From positions 55,297,501 through 55,361,500 of the forward strand of contig CP136890.1 in NCBI GenBank assembly GCA_034359265.1: a stretch of DNA of 64,000 bases. Direction: 5' to 3'. A program made the position numbers and the translations under genes. Each line of letters starts with the position of its first letter. The first letter of the stretch is position 1. A model generated the notes under the pieces. That model saw only the letters and a list, made by a program, of their open reading frames with translations, searched no databases and was not told the origin of the DNA. Positions 34,135 to 43,774 of the stretch are shown in pieces. The DNA is from Canna indica (Eukaryota > Streptophyta > Magnoliopsida > Zingiberales > Cannaceae).

Positions 34135-34660
34135 ATGTACCGACGAATTCATCGTGGAGCTATAATAGATGAGTTTCAAGTAGGCGTAACTTACTTCTTA
34201 AATTTTACCTACTCGAATAAAAAATTCGTTAGTGGTGATGAAATCCGAGCTTTGTGCCGAAAATGTTTGAACATAATAATTTTGGATCGGGAAACTGTCA
34301 CAATGCATCTATATACAAAAGGATTCACACCAAGATATTTTGTATGGAATTGTCACGGGGAGTCACGTCAAGTCAGGACGTCGAGCAATCCTGTTGTCCA
34401 TACTCATGGTGAATATTCTAGTGTCGTTGTTTCTTCTTCCAATCCACCTAATCCTTATAGAACAATGATTCTGGAAAGTCTTGGCAATCAATTCCATTTG
34501 AATGATAATATTGAGACAGTTACTGAGACGGTAGTGCCACCAGATACTATGACAGTTGAAGTCATTGAATAACAACCTGCGATACAGATTTAATTGATGA
34601 ATAAGGAGTCTGCAAAATTTTACGAGATGTTGAAAGTTGCCGATGAACACAGGGTTAGTT
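34135..34660 (+). pseudogene. CACTA transposase N-terminal (Transpos_assoc) domain
   Basis: From the ATG at 34135 a 145-codon frame reads MYRRIHRGAIIDEFQVGVTY, then FLNFTYSN, an IRALCRKCLN segment (normally IRCPCxxCxN; one cysteine is lost), VTMHLYTKGFTPRYFVWNCH and GE. This is the plant transposase-associated domain at the N-terminus of CACTA Tnp2 proteins, thought to be a zinc-binding DNA-contact module. After the stop at 34570 the next codons (KESAKFYEMLKVADEHR) match the segment that usually follows in Tnp2. Then the homology ends and the catalytic region is absent. A short acidic stretch (about 34680-34820) follows, in the style of the C-terminal end of such proteins. Confidence 0.8.
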
Positions 34661-34890
34661 CAATTGGAAGTAGAATATATTGATGGCGACGATAATGATG
34701 TTGAGGAAGAAGGATAAAATGATGATGAGGGAGAAGAAGAAGAATTTGAATATTCCGATACAGAAGAACAAGAAGAAGAGTATTACACGGATGATGATAA
34801 TAACGATGACGAATTATTGTAAATGTGAAGTATATATTCAATTATTAAATATATCTATTATATATAATCTAATTATATTCATATTTTACA
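34661..34890 (+). other. acidic-coding remnant in CACTA element
   Basis: In one frame this reads acidic residues such as DGDDNDVEEEG, then EEEEFEYSDTEEQEEEYYTD and DDNNDDELL before a stop near 34822. Acidic C-terminal tails are common in CACTA Tnp2 proteins, so it may be the 3' end of the transposase after an internal deletion that removed the DDE core. The junction is near 34660-34680. Confidence 0.5.
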
Positions 34891-34893
34891 AGT

Positions 34894-35216
34894 ATGGTTC
34901 GAGAAGTACATTCCCAAGGAGGCATTCCTCGGAGGAGTACCCCTGACGATTACCACCTGCCACCCCTATATCCACTGACCATTAATTCTCCTTCAGCCAC
35001 CATCCCGCCACATGATCCGTCCACCATTCCCCCACTTGATCCGTTCACCATTCTCCCATCTTATTCGTCCACCATTCCCCCACCTGATTCGGCCATCCCA
35101 TCCCCCCACCTCCAGCCACCATCCCTTTAGCCGATCCAGACATGTCGACATCGAGACATAGGCCACGAGGGCCTAACATAATTCTCCCTTCGCCACCCGA
35201 GGGAGAGTCACGCAGA
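34894..35216 (+). pseudogene. proline-rich start of CACTA second gene
   Basis: The frame starts MVREVHSQGGIPRRSTPDDY and becomes proline-, serine- and threonine-rich with repeated TIPPHDPSTIPPLDP-type units. A stop at about 35130 is followed by MSTSRHRPRGPNIILP in another frame. CACTA second genes with a Transposase_24 domain usually begin with such a low-complexity region. The exon-like pieces at 35324-35802 follow at intron-like spacing. Confidence 0.5.
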
Positions 35217-35323
35217 TAAGTTAGTGTGCACGAAAGAAGGTAAGTATATGTATTAATTATTCCTTATAATTTACTTATAATTCAATATATAATAATATAC
35301 TATTGTACTATATTTGGTGCAAG

Positions 35324-35802
35324 TTTGAGCAGGAGGATGTCCCACGCACGATAGCAAGGACGATCAAATGATTTATGCATGGGGTTTGCCCTACATGGTC
35401 TCACGTACCCCATGAGCATATGGATTTATTATGGTGAGAGTTCTCGGTACGTATATTTATTAAATTAATATTAATTATAAATATCGATAGGTAATAATAA
35501 TTTATTTTTTTTTGCAGGCTCATTATACATGGTCGGAGGACTAGACCGCTTTTGTAGAAAGTGCATGGGAGTGTGATTCTCGCGCTCGTTACAACGGGCT
35601 GCTTCAATAGGCTTGTAAAACTGGTGGCTCAATATCTTTTGTAACGAATGAGCATCGTATGGTATGTATAATTTCCTTATTTTTAATTAAATTATATATT
35701 GTGTACAATGATACTAATGTATTTGTTTTGGAGGTGTTTGAGCGCACTCAGTCAGTGACATGAAGCGGGGGACTACCTCGATACCAGGGCCACGATCATC
35801 AT
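35324..35802 (+). pseudogene. Transposase_24-like exons of CACTA second gene
   Basis: Three exon-like pieces with clean splice sites line up. Exon a (35324-35446) reads FEQEDVPRTIARTIK, FMHGVCPTWSHVPHEHMDLL and then EFS, before GTACGTAT. Exon b (35518-35661), after TTTTTTTGCAG, reads AHYTWSED, FVESAWECDSRARYNGLLQ and CKTGGSISFVTNEHRM before GTATGTAT. Exon c (about 35734-35802) reads VFERTQSVT and GLPRYQGHDHH before GTAAGTAT. This is the plant Transposase_24 pattern, the accessory TnpA-like protein of CACTA elements. In-frame stops occur in each exon. The Pack-MULE begins 52 bases downstream. Confidence 0.72.
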
Positions 35803-36183
35803 GGTAAGTATTTATGTCTATTTGATTTACATAATTTTTATTTATAGTTTATAGAGTAAATACCCAAAAAAATATGAACTTTGAATATTTTTCTATTTTT
35901 AACGTAAACTTTTTTTGTTAGCAAGGAAATACACAAACATTCATTTTGTTACCCCGTTTAGCATGCATCGTCATTTTTGACCGATTTAGCTGATGTGGCA
36001 CGTTAACAACGACGACGTGACAAATTTTTGTACTAAATGACATCTATTACTATTTTACCCATCCCCAATCGCTCATGTGTAATAATGGAGGATGGGCAAA
36101 TTGGTAATTTTACCTGACCCATCCCAAACAAGCAAATCAATAGCCCCACCACTCTTCAACCTCCCCTTCCTCTCCGATCAGAA

Positions 36184-36470
36184 TCAGCCCTCTGGGACTC
36201 CATCATCCCTTCCATCTCCGCTGAACTCCACTGTGGCGCTCGTGCACATGCGCCACATGCCGCATGACTCGTCGAACTTGGCGGACTTCACCGCCTCGTT
36301 GAACTGGGGATTAAGCGCAAAGCGCTTGGCGTAAGTGTGCAGGTAGTCAATGAACTGGTTCTTGGAGGGGTACTCGGCCTGCGACTTGAGGATGTACATT
36401 TGCACGGCCTGCGACTTTGGCAGCCACGTGAAGTGCTTCACGTCAGCGGAGACCACGTGAAGTACATCTG
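36184..36470 (-). pseudogene. captured fragment of YUCCA-type flavin monooxygenase
   Basis: The open frame holds LPKSQAVQMYILKSQAEYPS, KNQFIDYLHTYAKRFALNPQ, FNEAVKSAKFDESCGMWRM and a short Gly/Asp-rich tail. This is the YUCCA segment that normally reads LPKxFCxLPxxxFPxxYPxYPxKxQFIxYLxxYAxxF...FNExVxxAxxD...GxWRV, lying between the FAD- and NADPH-binding parts. YUCCA enzymes convert indole-3-pyruvate to auxin. Only about 80 residues remain; the GxGxxG nucleotide-binding motifs are not visible, so no enzyme could result. Third positions are strongly G/C. It lies downstream of the CML fragment in the same orientation and could be co-transcribed with it. Confidence 0.75.
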
Positions 36471-36803
36471 ATGGCAAGCATGTTCATGGCGGACATAAGT
36501 GGCCCCGTGATCCCGCCGCTTCCCAAGTAAGTGCCAAAGTCTTTCCATATACACACTAATTAATTTATTATTTTTTTAAGGAGTCAATGGCCGGGGGAGA
36601 CTTCATGATCACTCAACAGAGGAGTGCATGCATGCGCAACATATATAAGCCTCGTGGATGTGGATTCTTAATTTAAATCACTTCTGTATATTTATTTTTG
36701 TTGAATCAAATCCTTCTTTTGTCATTTACAAATGAGAAGGAAAAAAGAAAGAAAGAATGGGTATTATTAAGAGGAAGAACAGAAGAAGAAGAATGGATAT
36801 GGA

Positions 36804-37279
36804 TCAGCAGATCAAGCTGCTCTCCATGAACTTGACGAACTCATCGAAATCAATCCTCCCATCGCCGTTCTCATCGTACGCGGCGATCATCTGACGGCAC
36901 ATGTCCAGCGCCATGACCTCCTGGAAACCCAGCTTCGGCAGCACCCTATGCAGCTCAGCTATGTCGATGAACCCGTCGCGCTCCTCCTCCAAGCTCGGTT
37001 CCTTTTCATCGAACATGTGGGCGACTTCCGCGGTTCCACCCTAGCGATGCCCTTCCCGGAGGAACCAACTGATGGCTGAGTGGCACCTTGGGCAATGAGT
37101 TTGGAGGCGGGTGCGGCGGCGCATAAGTCGTCGTGGGAGCGGAGGATGGTGAAGAGGCGCCAGGAGACCTTTTGGAGGAGGATGAACTAGATGGAGACGG
37201 TCTTATAGAAGATGAGCACGATGGAATCCGCCATGGCGAGCGAGTGGTTCGGAGCGGACATTGGCGATAGCTTCTCCAT
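36804..37279 (-). pseudogene. captured calmodulin-like gene (CML45/46-like)
   Basis: The likely start is the ATG at 37277-37279 (MEKLSPMSAPNHSLAMADSI), followed by a hydrophobic N-terminus with an in-frame TAG (SI-stop-FILLQKV) and LFTILRSHDD. After a frameshift the frame from 37016 reads MFDEKEPSLEEE, RDGFIDIAELHRVLPKLGF and a complete EF-hand loop DENGDGRIDFDEF, ending VKFMESSL. This order matches plant calcium-binding proteins of the CML45/46 group. The first EF-hand is shortened, because EEE joins directly to RDGFID with the start of that loop missing. It appears intronless and G/C-rich. The stop, frameshift and deletion make it a pseudogene. Confidence 0.8.
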
Positions 37280-37730
37280 GGTTAAGGGGGAGGATAAGGA
37301 GATGCTGGAAGATGATGGTGTCTATTTGGTAATATGGGTGTTTCCCTTTTAACAGCCGTGTGAGAGAAAGGGGGAGAGAGCGAAGGAGAAGGAGAGAGGA
37401 AGCCGCCTGCCATTAAATAAATTCTTTTAATAAACACATTATTTGCTGGTCCGACTGCTCTCAGCTTGTAAGACGATGGTCCGGCGGCCACAGCCCAAGG
37501 CGACTTAGTCTCGCTCTCGCTGTCCTCGACGACGATGGAGGAGGACCCGCGAGCTCAACTTCAGCGATGAAGGAGAACTCCGGATACACGAGGCGGAAGC
37601 TCTTCTAGGGGTCCACAATGTAAGGAAGTGAATCAGAGGAGAAGATGAGAGAAAGCAAGAAAAAAATAACTTTTTAATAATAAAATAATAATAAAACTGA
37701 TTAAAATAATAAAATAATAATCCACGTAGG
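37280..37730 (-). other. Pack-MULE interior upstream of CML fragment
   Basis: G/C-rich DNA about 450 bases long precedes the CML start. It may include CML 5' flanking sequence or another captured piece. Short open frames exist on both strands (for example MEEDPRAQLQR on plus near 37532) but no family is recognised. Confidence 0.4.
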
Positions 37731-38266
37731 AAAAAATTTGCCACGTTGTCACCGTTAACGTGTCACACCAGCAAAAACCGTCAAAAATAACGAAGTGTGC
37801 TAAATGAGGTAACAGAATGAAAGTTGATGTATTTTCTTGCTAACGAAAAAAGTTGGTGTATTTAATTTAATTTCTTTTAGTTACAGGATATAACTTCAGC
37901 CACGATTTACCCACGGCTGACCATCACTAGATCGTAGTTGAAAGCGTATCGTAAATGGTTGATGGCCTGGGTAGCACAAAATATCATGGTTGCTAATAAT
38001 ATCACCAATGGCATAAAGCTGCGGCTGATAGATTAGTTTCAGTGACAACCGCCCGCAGTTGTCACTGAAGTGTTTAAATCAGCGACACCACACGCGGTTG
38101 TCGTTAATAATTACTTAGAACGGTCGACCTCGTCCATCACAAAGTATCTGAGAGACACACATAAGCGACGATTTTTTGCCATGGCCCGTGTCGTCCATGA
38201 TAGTCTTCACCGATGGTTCAGCAACGCTACAAGCCGTTAGTGACATCGACTATTCTAGTAGGGATT

Positions 38267-38279
38267 TTGGAGCGTAACT
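38267..38279 (+). repeat. last bases of gypsy LTR H1 beyond CACTA insertion
   Basis: TTGGAGCGTAACT directly after the ATT duplication matches the usual LTR terminus TTGGGGCGTGACA with three changes. Joined conceptually to 33123 it completes the LTR end. About 160 bases of unassigned DNA follow before the next LTR. Confidence 0.65.
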
Positions 38280-38439
38280 GTTTATTTCTAATAGGGAGTA
38301 ATTATGGCCTGGAGATTCGAAAGTTTATCTTTGTGGACTTTGGATATCTATCACCAATAAGGCGATCGACTAGGATATGTTTTGTCAGCAGAGTGTGAAC
38401 ATCGATCGTTTTATGAGGAGGTTGCCTTCTTATTTGTCT

Positions 38440-39465
38440 TTAAAATTCACCCGGGGTTTCCTAATATAAAAATTTTCATGGTGCAGCCCATCGAGTCGGG
38501 AGCCATCCGGATCGAGTCGTGAGATTGCCTCGAATAGCAGGTATAATTAATTTAAGTTATAGCCTAATGATTGGTTTTGGGTGGATGAGTATGTTGGTTG
38601 ACTCGAGTTGGGGTGAGTAGGGCTCGCGGTTCGAGTCAGGAATTGACCCAGGTTAGGTGGAGTCATATGAGGGGGTTTTAAGTTATTGGTTAGGGTTAAA
38701 TTAGTCAAGTGATGAGGGGAATAAAACCCCTCATCTCAGCAGCTGTGCGACTCCAAGAAGGAGCCGCACGTAGCCCAAGGAAGGGAGGGAGATCGGTGCC
38801 GAGCTCGTGTCGACGTCGGGATCTCGGAGTTCATCTTCTTCAATCTTGTCTTTTGATCCAATCAGGTGAGTGGTTAGAGTGGTTTTGAAGGGAGGCGGGT
38901 GGCCGACCCTATGAGTTTTGAAATCGGATTTTCTTTTGCGAGTTCTTGCCGATCGACGCTTTTCCTTGTGTAGAATTTCAATCGATGTATATACATGTGG
39001 TCTTAGGTTTTAAAGCATGTCTATTTTGCATTTTTGTGGGCTGCCGAGTAGAGGAAATAGGGGAAAGGTCATGCTGAAATTTTCCCCGAATTTCCTCGCT
39101 CGCTTCGCAGCTCGTAGACCACTTTATGATTATGATATGTTAGATCTATGGATTCACATTTGTGTTATTGATGCAACCCTGCCCATTCAACCTTGAGGAC
39201 TCGGTCGAACAAGGTTTTACCCTGCTCAAGTCAGCCGAGCAAGGGCATGAGTGGAAGTTGTGGACTGCTCGAATTAAAATGCATGGTTCCGAGTTATGTT
39301 TCTTGTTAAACATTAGATCCGTAGACTAATGCATGTGAACTATTGATGAATTTCCAGCCCCTTTCCACCTAGAAGGCTCGGCCGAGCAAGGTTTTACCTT
39401 GCTCAAGCTTCGGCCAATCAAGGGTAAGGGAGGAAACTGAGTGATTTTAATTAGTTGTTCATACA
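38440..39465 (+). repeat. gypsy LTR H2, left part
   Basis: It starts near the degenerate TTAAAATTCACCCGGGGTTTCC and continues CTAATATAAAAATTTTCATGGTGCAG, matching the starts of the G2 and G3 LTRs (TGTAAGACCC...CTAATATAAAAATCTG). It is split at 39465 by G2; the rest lies at 43775-45289. No internal region of its own is attached, so H2 is a solo LTR. Confidence 0.72.
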
Positions 39466-41745
39466 TGTAAGACCCGAGAAAATTTCCTAATATAAAAAAT
39501 CTGTTTTGGTGCAACGCGCTGGACCCGAGGGTAGTCGAGTTGAGTCTCGGGATCGCCTCGAGTAAAAAGGTATGACTCGACTAATGATGTATGCAATTTA
39601 ATTGGGCAAATGACTCTTTCCTTTTATGCATTTATACCTTAATTGAGTTTAAATCGACTCATGTTGCGGGTAGAGTCGTAACCCAAGTCGAGCTCGGGTT
39701 TAGTCAAGTCTTGAGTAAGAGTCAAGGGCCAATATGGAAGGCTAGATGAGGGATTAAAATCCCACATCCATGCTGACGTGCGACTCATCTTGGAGTCGCA
39801 CAAGGCAGTGCATAGGAGAGGGGGAGAAGAAGCAAGGAAAAGGGGATTTTGGTTGATCCGGGATTTTGCGCCGTCGTCGGAAGATTCGAAGTTGTCGTCA
39901 TCCGATCCTTCATCTTCCTCAATCAAGGTGAGTGGTTAGATTTCAAGTAATGGGGGAGGCGGGTAGCCGAACCCCTAGTGGGGATAGGATCGTGTTTTCT
40001 TGATTTTCCGACGATTCGAGGTTTCGTAGTTGTGTATTCATGGTTTTGTATCAATCCTTGTCGGATCGTTTTGTTTTGCTCGTCGATTTCTCCAATACTA
40101 TGGCTGCAGAATCATGGGAAAAGGGGAAAGGTCATGCCAAAATTTTCCCCAATTTCCTTGACGGAAGTAGAACCCTTAGATGATCTTAAGTTCATCAATA
40201 GAGCATTCTTAATCGTCGATTTCACATGTTAAGGAGCTTGTCTTCCCTAGAATTCATAGGTGTGGCCGAATGAACCCTAAACTTCATGAGAAAGGTTCGG
40301 CTAGGTGTAGGGGAAGGGCCAATCTAGTCCTTGTAAAATTAAGATATAGATGAGACAAAGAATTAGGGTCGGGGATTATTTCTTCTTTTCCTTTCCTACC
40401 CTAAGAGGCATGGCCGAGCAAGGTTCACCTTGCCCAAGGCTCGGCCAAGCCTAGGGGAGGGAGAGGGAGAGCTTTAGATGGAAATTTCCATGGTTAGAAT
40501 GCTAAAACAATAGAGACATGATGACACTTAGGAAGAACCCTAACTATAGCAAGTAAATTTATTGTTTCATGTAATTATAGGAATGATAGCATAGTGACTA
40601 TCCTTAGCTCATTCCTCTTTAATTTTTGAAATTATGAAATATTTTACCATGCTTAGTATTTCATGCGTTGTGAATTTATGGTTATCTTACCATGCTATAT
40701 AACTTGCTTCTTATTGAGATAAATTCTGAATGCAGTGTATAAATGATTATCGATGAATCTCGTAGGTATGTATAGTAGTTGTTGTAAGTTATTCTTGTTT
40801 TTCTTTAAATCATACAAGCTGTCCTAAAATGTTCATGGGTGGAACTCCAAGGTCGGTACATAGAATTCGTCACCCAAGGTAGCGTATAACGTTAGATAAT
40901 ATGTAGGACGTTGCGAGATGCTTAGCATATGTGGAAACTTAGCTAGGAGATTACACAACTTATAGGACTTCTAGTAAGAGTTTTTGGAAACCTAAAACTA
41001 TAAGGTGTGCACAATTTTGGAAGGGCAGCATTAATTTGTTGACCTTGTAGGCCGAAATACAGCCGGATACGGGCAAGGGCCCGAAGTGTATATATAGAAA
41101 CCCTAGGGCATTTGATTGTGTGATATGCTTGAGATGGTCCACCGAGAAGGGTGGAGGTCGAAAATGACCAATGCTTAGCTCGACTAGTGTTTGGGTCTTG
41201 AGATATGCTAGCGGGCCCGCTAGCTGTCAGACCCCAGATGGGTGGGACTACCTATCCCTACCCTAGACGGTGTCTGCAGACTAGTGGACCATCCTAGTCG
41301 ATGGCCCAGGATTTCTTGTTTACAACTTAATATGATGTGGCCGGTTGGCCAGTATGATTCTACCTTGTATGGTAGGGCCTGTTGTAGCCGGGATTCTTAT
41401 ACCATAAATAGGCCTAAGGGCCGGATGCCGAAGGTTTGATAGGCCGAGATGGCAAGTTTTCACATATATAGTTTATATGGAATGACCCATAGGGTCAGTA
41501 GTCACACTAAAAAGTAGCTTACCTCCCTGATTATATTCTATGCTGCTTTATATGTTATGCATGATTAACTGTGGATTATGTGGAGGTTCGAAAGAACCAC
41601 TCATTGTGTCCCAAGTGGGCTCACGGTTTATTTCATTTATTTTTGTAGAGCATGAGCAATGATTGAGGCTTGTCGGCATGGTGCAGCTAGAGGGTATGTG
41701 GTGGTGCCATATCTCGTAGCGGCGTTCTTGGGTCATAGTCCAATG
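39466..41745 (+). repeat. G2 5' LTR, 3'-truncated
   Basis: It matches the G3 LTRs from TGTAAGACCC onward, including AATGGGCGGAATTCC-like and GGCCTAAGGGCCGGATG segments and the AGAGCATGAGCAATGATTGAGG block near 41648. It breaks at AGTCCAATG, about 270 bases short of the LTR end. Small open frames are chance. Confidence 0.8.
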
Positions 41746-41751
41746 CACCTG

Positions 41752-43117
41752 GGACTGCGATGTGCCTAGGACGGCCCTTAGGACTCGCTGTGGTCACTAT
41801 GAGTTCCTATTGATGTCCTTCGGCCTAACCAATGCACCTGCTGCCTTCATGGAGCTATTGAACAGGGTATTTTAGGAGTACCTGGACAACTTTGTGATCG
41901 TCTTCATTGACGACATTCTGGTCTACTCCAAGAGTGAGGAAGAGCACTGTAAGCACCTGAGAATGGTCCTGGAAACCCTTAGAGAGCACTGCTTGTTTGC
42001 AAAATTTTCCAAATGCGAATTTTGGTTGAAAAGTGTAGGGTTCTTGGGCCATGTAGTGTCCAAGGAAGGGATAAGGGTAGATCCTACCAAGGTAGAAGTG
42101 GTGCAGAAATAGAAACGGCCGCTAGCGTGACTGAGATCCACAGTTTTCTTGGTTTGGCTGGGTACTACCGGAAGTTTGTGGATAACTTCTCCAGAATTGC
42201 AGCCCCAATGACTCGGTTGACCCAGAAAAAAAGTCAGGTTCATTTGGGATGACAACTGCGAGGCGAGCTTTCAGAAGCTCAATGAATGTTTGACATCTGC
42301 ACCCGTGTTGGTTGTACCTTCCGGCTGAGGAGGGTTTGTAGTCTTCTGTGATGCCTCTTGAGTTGGTCTGGGCTACGTTCTGATGCAGTTTGGCAAAGTT
42401 ATAGCTTATGCGTCTCGCCAGCTGAAAGTTCATGAAAAGAACTATCTGACGCACGACCTAGAGCTAGCAACAGTGGTTTTCGAACTAAAGCTCTGGCGGC
42501 ACTATCTGTATGGGGAGACTTGCGAGATCTATACGGATCACAAGAGCCTCTAGTACTTGCTTACCCAAAAGGAGCTGAACCTCAGGCAGAGGAGGTGGCT
42601 GGAGCTCTTAAAGGATTATGACTACACCATTAAGTACCATATGGGGAAAACAAATGTGGTAGCAGATGCTCTGAGCAGAAAATCCATGGGCAGTTTGGCT
42701 CATTTGGAAGTTAAGCGGAGGCCTCTAGCTCGAGAGTTGGCGTTGTTCCTAGATAGGGGTACAACCTTATCAGTGTCAGCTTCAGGTGCCCTGGTGGCAC
42801 ACCTGCGGGTACAATCCACGCTGGTGGACATGCTGCGTGCCGCGCAGGGATAGGATGCCTTTTGTGCGCTGACCAAGGATCTGGTGCAAAGAGGCGATGC
42901 AGAGAATGGTTTCAGGTTGGACTCAGAGGGTATACTGAGGTTCAAAGACTGGATCATGGTGCCAGATATGGCCGAGGTGCGTAGGCAAGTCCTGGAACTG
43001 GCTCATCGTTCCACTTATACGATGCATCCGGGGGCCACCAAGATGTACTAGGATTTAAGGCAGCACTACTGGTGGAAGGGTATGAAAAGAGAGGTAGCAG
43101 AGTTTGTCTCCAAATGT
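41752..43117 (+). pseudogene. G2 reverse transcriptase, RNase H and integrase fragment
   Basis: The pol piece starts in the middle of reverse transcriptase ([11 protein letters not shown], then [14 protein letters not shown]) and includes the catalytic box [15 protein letters not shown] at about 41903-41945. RNase H follows with FCDAS near 42350, [20 protein letters not shown] and IYTDHKSL near 42530, then [20 protein letters not shown] and [10 protein letters not shown]. It closes with the start of the integrase zinc-binding region (HPGATKMY near 43027) and EFVSKC near 43105. Stops (for example TAG at 41871 and 42110) and frameshifts break it. The YTDHKS motif deleted in G3 is present here. 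Confidence 0.85.
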
Positions 43118-43124
43118 AGGCCCA

Positions 43125-43769
43125 AGGGCCTGTTGTAGCTGGGATTCTTATACCATAAATAGGCCTAAGGGCCGGATGCCGAAGGTTTGATAGGCCGAGA
43201 TGGCAAGTTTTCACATAGATAGTTTATATAGAATGACCCATAGGGTCAGTAGTCACACTAAAAAGTAGCTTACCTCCCTGATTATATTCTATGCTGATTT
43301 ATATGTTATGCATGACTAACTGTGGATTATGTGGAGGTTGAAAAGAACCGCTCACTGAGTCTAAAGTGGACTCACACTTTGTTTCCTTTGTTTTTGCAGA
43401 GCATGAGCAGTGATTGAGGCTTGTCGGCATGGTGCAGCTGTAGGGCAGGTGGTGGTGCCATATCTCGTAGCGGCGTCCTTGGGTTATAGTCCAGTGTCTT
43501 AGTAGTTGTTTCCTTTTCTGCACTGACAGTTGTGTTCTGAAAATTTTTGTAAAACTTTGATATTTGAGATGTTCAGTTTGTTCCGATGATGGTTTTCTCT
43601 TTGGTTTGAAAACATATATTGTGAACTTTGAAAAACTTTAAATAAAGCTTGTGTTGAGGTTTCTTTTTCATTGATATATTTTGGTTTCCTATATGTCAGT
43701 GTAGACAGTAAGCTACAGGGTAGGATGTAGGCCCTGGCCGGTCACACTACCCTCAGTTGGGGTGTGACA
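43125..43769 (+). repeat. G2 3' LTR, 5'-truncated
   Basis: It begins AGGGCCTGTTGTAGC and runs to GTTGGGGTGTGACA. The first 370 bases duplicate 41374-41745 with only a few differences. It contains the terminal GGCCGGTCACACTACCCTCAG block. Confidence 0.82.
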
Positions 43770-43774
43770 ATACA

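Larger units (their letters stand above)
35854..37866 (-). mobile_element. Pack-MULE carrying YUCCA and CML gene fragments
   Basis: The outer ends are long imperfect inverted repeats. Left 35910-36035 and right about 37730-37860 (reversed) share TTGTTAGCAAGGAAATACA, ATTCATTTTGTTACC, TTTAGCATGC and TGATGTGGCACGTTAAC with scattered changes. The left end continues outward to GAGTAAATACCC at 35854, while the right copy is shortened there. Between the repeats are a YUCCA fragment and a CML pseudogene, both on the minus strand and both G/C-rich against AT-rich surroundings. No transposase is present. Long TIRs with captured gene pieces define a Pack-MULE. The 9-base target duplication cannot be read with confidence. 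It is nested in the CACTA element. Confidence 0.75.
33124..38263 (+). mobile_element. CACTA (En/Spm) DNA transposon with nested Pack-MULE
   Basis: The left end reads CATTACTAGAATAATGG and the right end, reversed, CCCTACTAGAATAGTCG. Both are one base off the canonical CACTACTAGAA start. Three bases ATT flank both ends (33121-33123 and 38264-38266), the 3-bp target duplication expected of CACTA elements. Subterminal GCCACGGCTGAT motifs occur in both orientations near each end. Inside, on the plus strand, are a Transpos_assoc domain (34135) and spliced remnants of a Transposase_24-like protein (35324-35802). No DDE core of the main transposase (Tnp2) remains, so the copy is deleted. It lies within gypsy LTR H1. 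Confidence 0.85.
39466..43769 (+). mobile_element. gypsy G2, doubly deleted, target duplication ATACA
   Basis: The left end is TGTAAGACCC at 39466 and the right end GGTGTGACA at 43769. ATACA flanks both ends (39461-39465 and 43770-43774), proving a single insertion. The layout is a 5' LTR lacking its 3' end (39466-41745), a reverse transcriptase to integrase fragment (about 41752-43117), and a 3' LTR lacking its first ~1.9 kb (43125-43769). The LTR segment 41374-41745 is therefore present twice. Gag, protease, the primer site, the end of integrase and the polypurine tract are gone. It sits inside LTR H2. Confidence 0.85.

Noticed and set aside
34620..34946. small overlapping frames on both strands near 34.6-34.9 kb
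   Set aside because: They are shadows of an acidic GAT/GAA-rich stretch that makes sense only in one plus-strand frame.
36184..36470. functional YUCCA gene
   Set aside because: Only about 80 residues remain and no nucleotide-binding GxGxxG motif is visible.
41374..43495. pol fragment inserted into an LTR with a 372-base target duplication
   Set aside because: The outer ATACA duplication and family comparison show a 5' and a 3' LTR, each truncated, around a deleted internal region.
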